DNA from: Leptolyngbya sp. SIO4C5
GTDB lineage: Bacteria > Cyanobacteriota > Cyanobacteriia > Phormidesmidales > Phormidesmidaceae
Assembly: GCA_010671965.1 (NCBI GenBank)
Contig: JAAHIC010000353.1
Location: 1-5,427 of the forward strand
Direction of reading: 5' to 3'
Length of the DNA: 5,427 nucleotides
Positions 2,941 to 5,427 of this stretch are shown here, one piece after another. The notes below the pieces were generated by a model, which searched no databases, was not told the origin of the DNA, and worked only from the letters and a program-made list of their open reading frames with translations. The position numbers and the translations under genes were made by a program. Each line of letters starts with the position of its first letter. Position 1 is the stretch's first letter.

Positions 2941-5427
2941 CCAACGATAAACAGACCGCTGCCTTTGACAGCCTTCTCGTTGTGCCTCTTCTGAAACGTA
3001 AGGACTGCTTTGCAAGTAGTCTTCTATTTGCTGACAGGTGTAAGACCTGAGCAGACCGAGTTCCCACGGCAATGTTTTGATAGTCGTAATGTCGTCACCG
3101 AGATCTCGCTCAACGACTGAGAGAGTGCTTCCATCTGGGCTAAAGTGTACGAAGTCGCCTGGTAGCTGGTAGAAAAGCGTACCATCGGTTTGCCAAAAGT
3201 TGATAGAGTTGTAGCCCTCAGTGACAATAGTGCTACCGTCTGGACTAAACTTGCCGTACTGACCTTCCAAGGTGTCAATTAGCGTGCCGTCTGACAGCCG
3301 CAGCGCCGTAGTGCTATCAAGAGGATTGGACGTCACTATCAGGCGACTGTCAGGACTGAAGCTTATAAAAACGCTATCAGCTAGCGTATGGAGCAGAACA
3401 CCATCCATGTTCCATATTTCAATGGTGCCACCAGGACTCGATGTTGCAACCGTTTTGCCATCGGGACTAAAGCTTATGCGGGAACCAGTGACCCAATCTT
3501 CACTGTCGTCGCCGTTGGCTTCTAGCGTATGCAGCAGCGTTCCGTCAGCAGCCCACAGCTTAGCAATGCCGCTTGCGTCCATCGTAGCGATCCTACGGCC
3601 ATCGGGACTGAACTGTACGTCATGAATTCCTCTCGTGTGACCTTCTAGTGTTTGCAGAAGTTCGCCATTGCTGCGTTGCCAAAGCCTTACAGTTCCTACA
3701 CTTGCATTTTCCTCACCCGTTTTGGTCGCAACCAAGCGACCATCGGGGCTAAAGTAAGCGCCTGTGGCAAACTTATGTCCATCTAAGGTGTGAAGCAGCG
3801 TACCGTCAACCTGCCGCAATTCAAAAACGCTGCCGTAGTTGTACACAGCCAGTGTTTGCCCATCGGGGCTGAATACAACCCATGGATGCGATCCCAAATC
3901 GCTATCTATCGTGTGCAGCAGTTCACCATCAAGTTGAAACAGTTTAATCGTGCCGTCGTCACTGGAGGCAGCAACACTTTTCCCATCAGGACTGAAGGTG
4001 AGCGGTCTCGAACTCTGGTCGGGCAAGGTGAATGTATGGAGGTTGGCGTGAATGTTCAGCAGCGTATCGTCATCAATTTGCCAAATCTGAGCACTACCAG
4101 GGCCGCCCTTTTCACGATCGTTGCCTGCCATCAAGATGGCTTTTCCATCAGGGCTGAAGCGCACATCCGTTGCCATGTTGTCAAAACCTTTGAGCGTGTG
4201 TAAAAGCGTCCCGTCAGTTTTCCAAAGCTTAGGAAGATTGCCGCCTGTTACAAGGGTTTGACCATTAGGGCTGAAACGTACGTCTAGTACCGTAGCAGAG
4301 CCTTCTAAGGTGTGTAGTAAGGTGCCATCAGTTTGCCATAGCTTGGCAGTTCCATCTGCGCTGCCAGTCGCAATCAGTGTGCCATCTGGGCTAAAGCTAA
4401 CGTCAAGAATCCAGTCGCTATGACCTTCTAGGGTATGCAGTAGCGTTCCGTCAGTCCGCCATAGCCTAGCTGAACCATCGCGGCTAGCTGTGACAAGCAT
4501 TTGACTATCTGGGCTGAAGCTAAGATCGAAAACATCATCGCTATGACCTTCTAAAACATGAAGTAGCGTTCCATCGGTTCGCCACAGCCTAACAGTGCCA
4601 CCGAACTCGGCAGTGGCCAGCAGTGTGCCATCTGGGCTAAAGCGAGTCTCTATGACAGATCTGCTGTGGCCTTCCAACGTCTGCAGCAGTGTTCCATCCG
4701 TTTGCCAAATGTTGACCTGACGATCGAAAGTGCCAACAGCTAGGGTACGGCTATCTGGACTAAAGCTGATATCGGTTGTCCAGGAACTGTAGCCTTCTAG
4801 GGTTGCGATAGGCGTGCCGTCGGCTTGCCAAAGTTTGACGGCACCAATGCCATACATACCATCACTAGCCGTAGCTATAACCTTGCCATCTGGGCTGAAA
4901 GCAGCATCCACAACATGATTGCTGTGCCCCTCTAGCGTATAGAGAAGCGTGCCGTCAGCTTTCCAAACCTTAGCTGTGTTGTCATCGCTAGCCGTGATGA
5001 CCCGACGACCATCCGGGCTGAACTGAGCACTCCAGACCTGGTCACTATGGCCTTCAAACTCTACTACTCCAGTCGCGTCTGCCGAAAGCGCAGCTAAAAG
5101 AGCGGCCTTTACTTCATTTTGAATCGCCACATCGGATGTCTGGCTCTCCTCCAACAGTCGTGCCGACTGCAGCGCTGTTGTCAAAGCCGCTAGCTTTGTG
5201 CCAGAGGAGGCCAGTTCGTCAGCGCGCTCGGCGGTAGCTTCTACGTCAGCTGCACTTGTAGCGTTGGCGATCGCTACCTTATCTACCCTATTAAGGCTCA
5301 GCGGTTGCTCAGGCGTGCAAGCACCTCCGATAGCAGCTGCCGCAATTACACTCAAGGCGAGTCCTCGCTTAGATAACGAATGACAGCAATTTGGGCCGTT
5401 GGTTTTAGTAGCGAAGTTTAATAGGGT
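2893..5427 (-). CDS. Large WD40-repeat protein with signal/lipobox-like N-terminus; 5' end possibly outside the window
   Basis: From TTG 5355 (residue 1) the protein has 820 residues, and the frame stays open another 24 codons to the window edge. Upstream codons read SLSKRGLAL before SVIAAAAIGGAC, so with them there is a typical n-region, a hydrophobic core and a Cys in a loose lipobox (I-G-G-A-C, C13). Residues 24-95 are a helical linker resembling that between the STAND ATPase and the propeller of cyanobacterial STAND-WD40 proteins. Sixteen blades follow, each with FSP[DN][GS]; the F positions are 112, 153, 198, 239, 280, 321, 361, 400, 454, 495, 535, 582, 629, 666, 703 and 738. Typical blades read DGTLLHTLEGHSD and end in KLW. 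The tail (about 764-796, LLRSYTCQQIEDYL to EGC) resembles the common end of cyanobacterial WD40 proteins. No ATPase, kinase or caspase domain is seen. Such propellers are protein-interaction platforms; the partner is unknown. WD40 identity is certain; the start and export are uncertain. Confidence 0.9.
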   Translation of the reverse strand, partial: TLLNFATKTNGPNCCHSLSKRGLALSVIAAAAIGGACTPEQPLSLNRVDKVAIANATSAADVEATAERADELASSGTKLAALTTALQSARLLEESQTSDVAIQNEVKAALLAALSADATGVVEFEGHSDQVWSAQFSPDGRRVITASDDNTAKVWKADGTLLYTLEGHSNHVVDAAFSPDGKVIATASDGMYGIGAVKLWQADGTPIATLEGYSSWTTDISFSPDSRTLAVGTFDRQVNIWQTDGTLLQTLEGHSRSVIETRFSPDGTLLATAEFGGTVRLWRTDGTLLHVLEGHSDDVFDLSFSPDSQMLVTASRDGSARLWRTDGTLLHTLEGHSDWILDVSFSPDGTLIATGSADGTAKLWQTDGTLLHTLEGSATVLDVRFSPNGQTLVTGGNLPKLWKTDGTLLHTLKGFDNMATDVRFSPDGKAILMAGNDREKGGPGSAQIWQIDDDTLLNIHANLHTFTLPDQSSRPLTFSPDGKSVAASSDDGTIKLFQLDGELLHTIDSDLGSHPWVVFSPDGQTLAVYNYGSVFELRQVDGTLLHTLDGHKFATGAYFSPDGRLVATKTGEENASVGTVRLWQRSNGELLQTLEGHTRGIHDVQFSPDGRRIATMDASGIAKLWAADGTLLHTLEANGDDSEDWVTGSRISFSPDGKTVATSSPGGTIEIWNMDGVLLHTLADSVFISFSPDSRLIVTSNPLDSTTALRLSDGTLIDTLEGQYGKFSPDGSTIVTEGYNSINFWQTDGTLFYQLPGDFVHFSPDGSTLSVVERDLGDDITTIKTLPWELGLLRSYTCQQIEDYLQSSPYVSEEAQREGCQRQRSVYRWLNLIPQHLQAIWQDG
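3115..5064 (-). repeat. Tandem WD40-coding repeats, 16 units, about 123-base period
   Basis: Coding repeats for the sixteen blades. The unit is 123 bases (41 residues) in blades 1, 3-5 and 9, and varies from 105 to 162 bases elsewhere. Recurrent plus-strand words such as CCATCTGGGCTAAAGC and near-copies of GTAGCGTTCC mark the units. Conservation is highest between about 4186 and 4698 and falls toward both ends of the array, most strongly at the 3' end of the gene. Confidence 0.88.
5362..5366 (-). promoter_or_regulatory. Shine-Dalgarno-like GAGGA before TTG 5355
   Basis: On the minus strand GAGGA is followed by six bases (CTCGCC) and then TTG at 5355, a normal ribosome-binding spacing. It supports TTG as a start. 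Against it, a protein starting there has no positively charged n-region before its hydrophobic stretch, whereas the upstream in-frame codons supply SKR. The start is therefore undecided. Confidence 0.3.

Larger units (their letters stand above)
241..5274. repeat. HIP1 octamer GCGATCGC, nine dispersed copies
   Basis: Copies start at 241, 490, 774, 819, 1469, 1847, 1916, 2069 and 5267. HIP1 is a very abundant palindrome in most cyanobacterial genomes, so it identifies the host lineage. Copies occur both in genes and between them. None lies between 2077 and 5266. Confidence 0.9.

Noticed and set aside
2671..3067. Minus-strand ORFs of 71 and 94 codons near the WD40 stop
   Set aside because: They run antisense to the DUF2267-like remnant or in another frame of the WD40 gene, and show no motif.
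3272..4203. Plus-strand ORFs of 117 and 137 codons opposite the WD40 gene
   Set aside because: They are the antisense of regular WD40 repeats; the periodic codons keep stops out of several frames, and the peptides show no domain.
3115..5064. Regularly spaced repeats considered as a CRISPR array
   Set aside because: The units are about 123 bases, lie in one open frame and translate to WD40 blades.
1..5427. A complete new multi-gene defence or signalling system
   Set aside because: An Uma2 nuclease, a WD40 protein and a Cys-rich pair are present, but they sit on opposing strands with remnants between them, and no shared operon or conserved arrangement can be shown from this window.

Overview
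The window comes from a cyanobacterial chromosome or large replicon. The best evidence is nine copies of the HIP1 octamer GCGATCGC, a highly iterated palindrome typical of cyanobacteria. The gene families agree: an Uma2/DUF820 nuclease of the kind that proliferates in cyanobacteria, two hypothetical proteins that resemble a conserved cyanobacterial pair, and a long WD40 protein with the linker and tail typical of cyanobacterial WD40 proteins. The genus cannot be told from this sequence.

Layout from left to right. Positions 1-187 (minus) hold what looks like the C-terminal part of an M48-family metallopeptidase, running off the left edge and lacking its catalytic half. Positions 190-547 are mostly non-coding, with one doubtful 51-codon membrane-like ORF (333-488, plus). 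Positions 548-1153 (plus) encode a complete Uma2-family PD-(D/E)XK nuclease. It converges on a two-gene unit on the minus strand: a Cys-rich putative zinc protein (1955-2491) followed by a 226-residue hypothetical protein (1282-1962). The two overlap by 8 bases and are probably translationally coupled. Upstream of this pair lies a candidate promoter with a 12-base direct repeat over its -35 region. Positions 2618-2940 (plus) hold a broken gene, tentatively DUF2267-like, whose reading frame is restored by one extra base near 2881. Its 3' end overlaps the 3' end of the large WD40 gene (2893 to at least 5355, minus), which fills the rest of the window and whose frame stays open to the right edge.

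How the parts fit together. The minus-strand pair is the only clear operon. The WD40 protein has a signal-peptide or lipobox-like N-terminus, a helical linker like that found between the STAND ATPase and the propeller in cyanobacterial STAND-WD40 proteins, sixteen WD40 blades and a short conserved-looking tail. No ATPase, kinase or protease domain is visible inside the window. Two gene remnants beside an Uma2 gene and a repeat-rich WD40 gene suggest a locus with turnover. I see no convincing multi-gene defence or other new system; the most unusual points are the possibly exported, domain-stripped WD40 protein and the uncharacterised Cys-rich pair.
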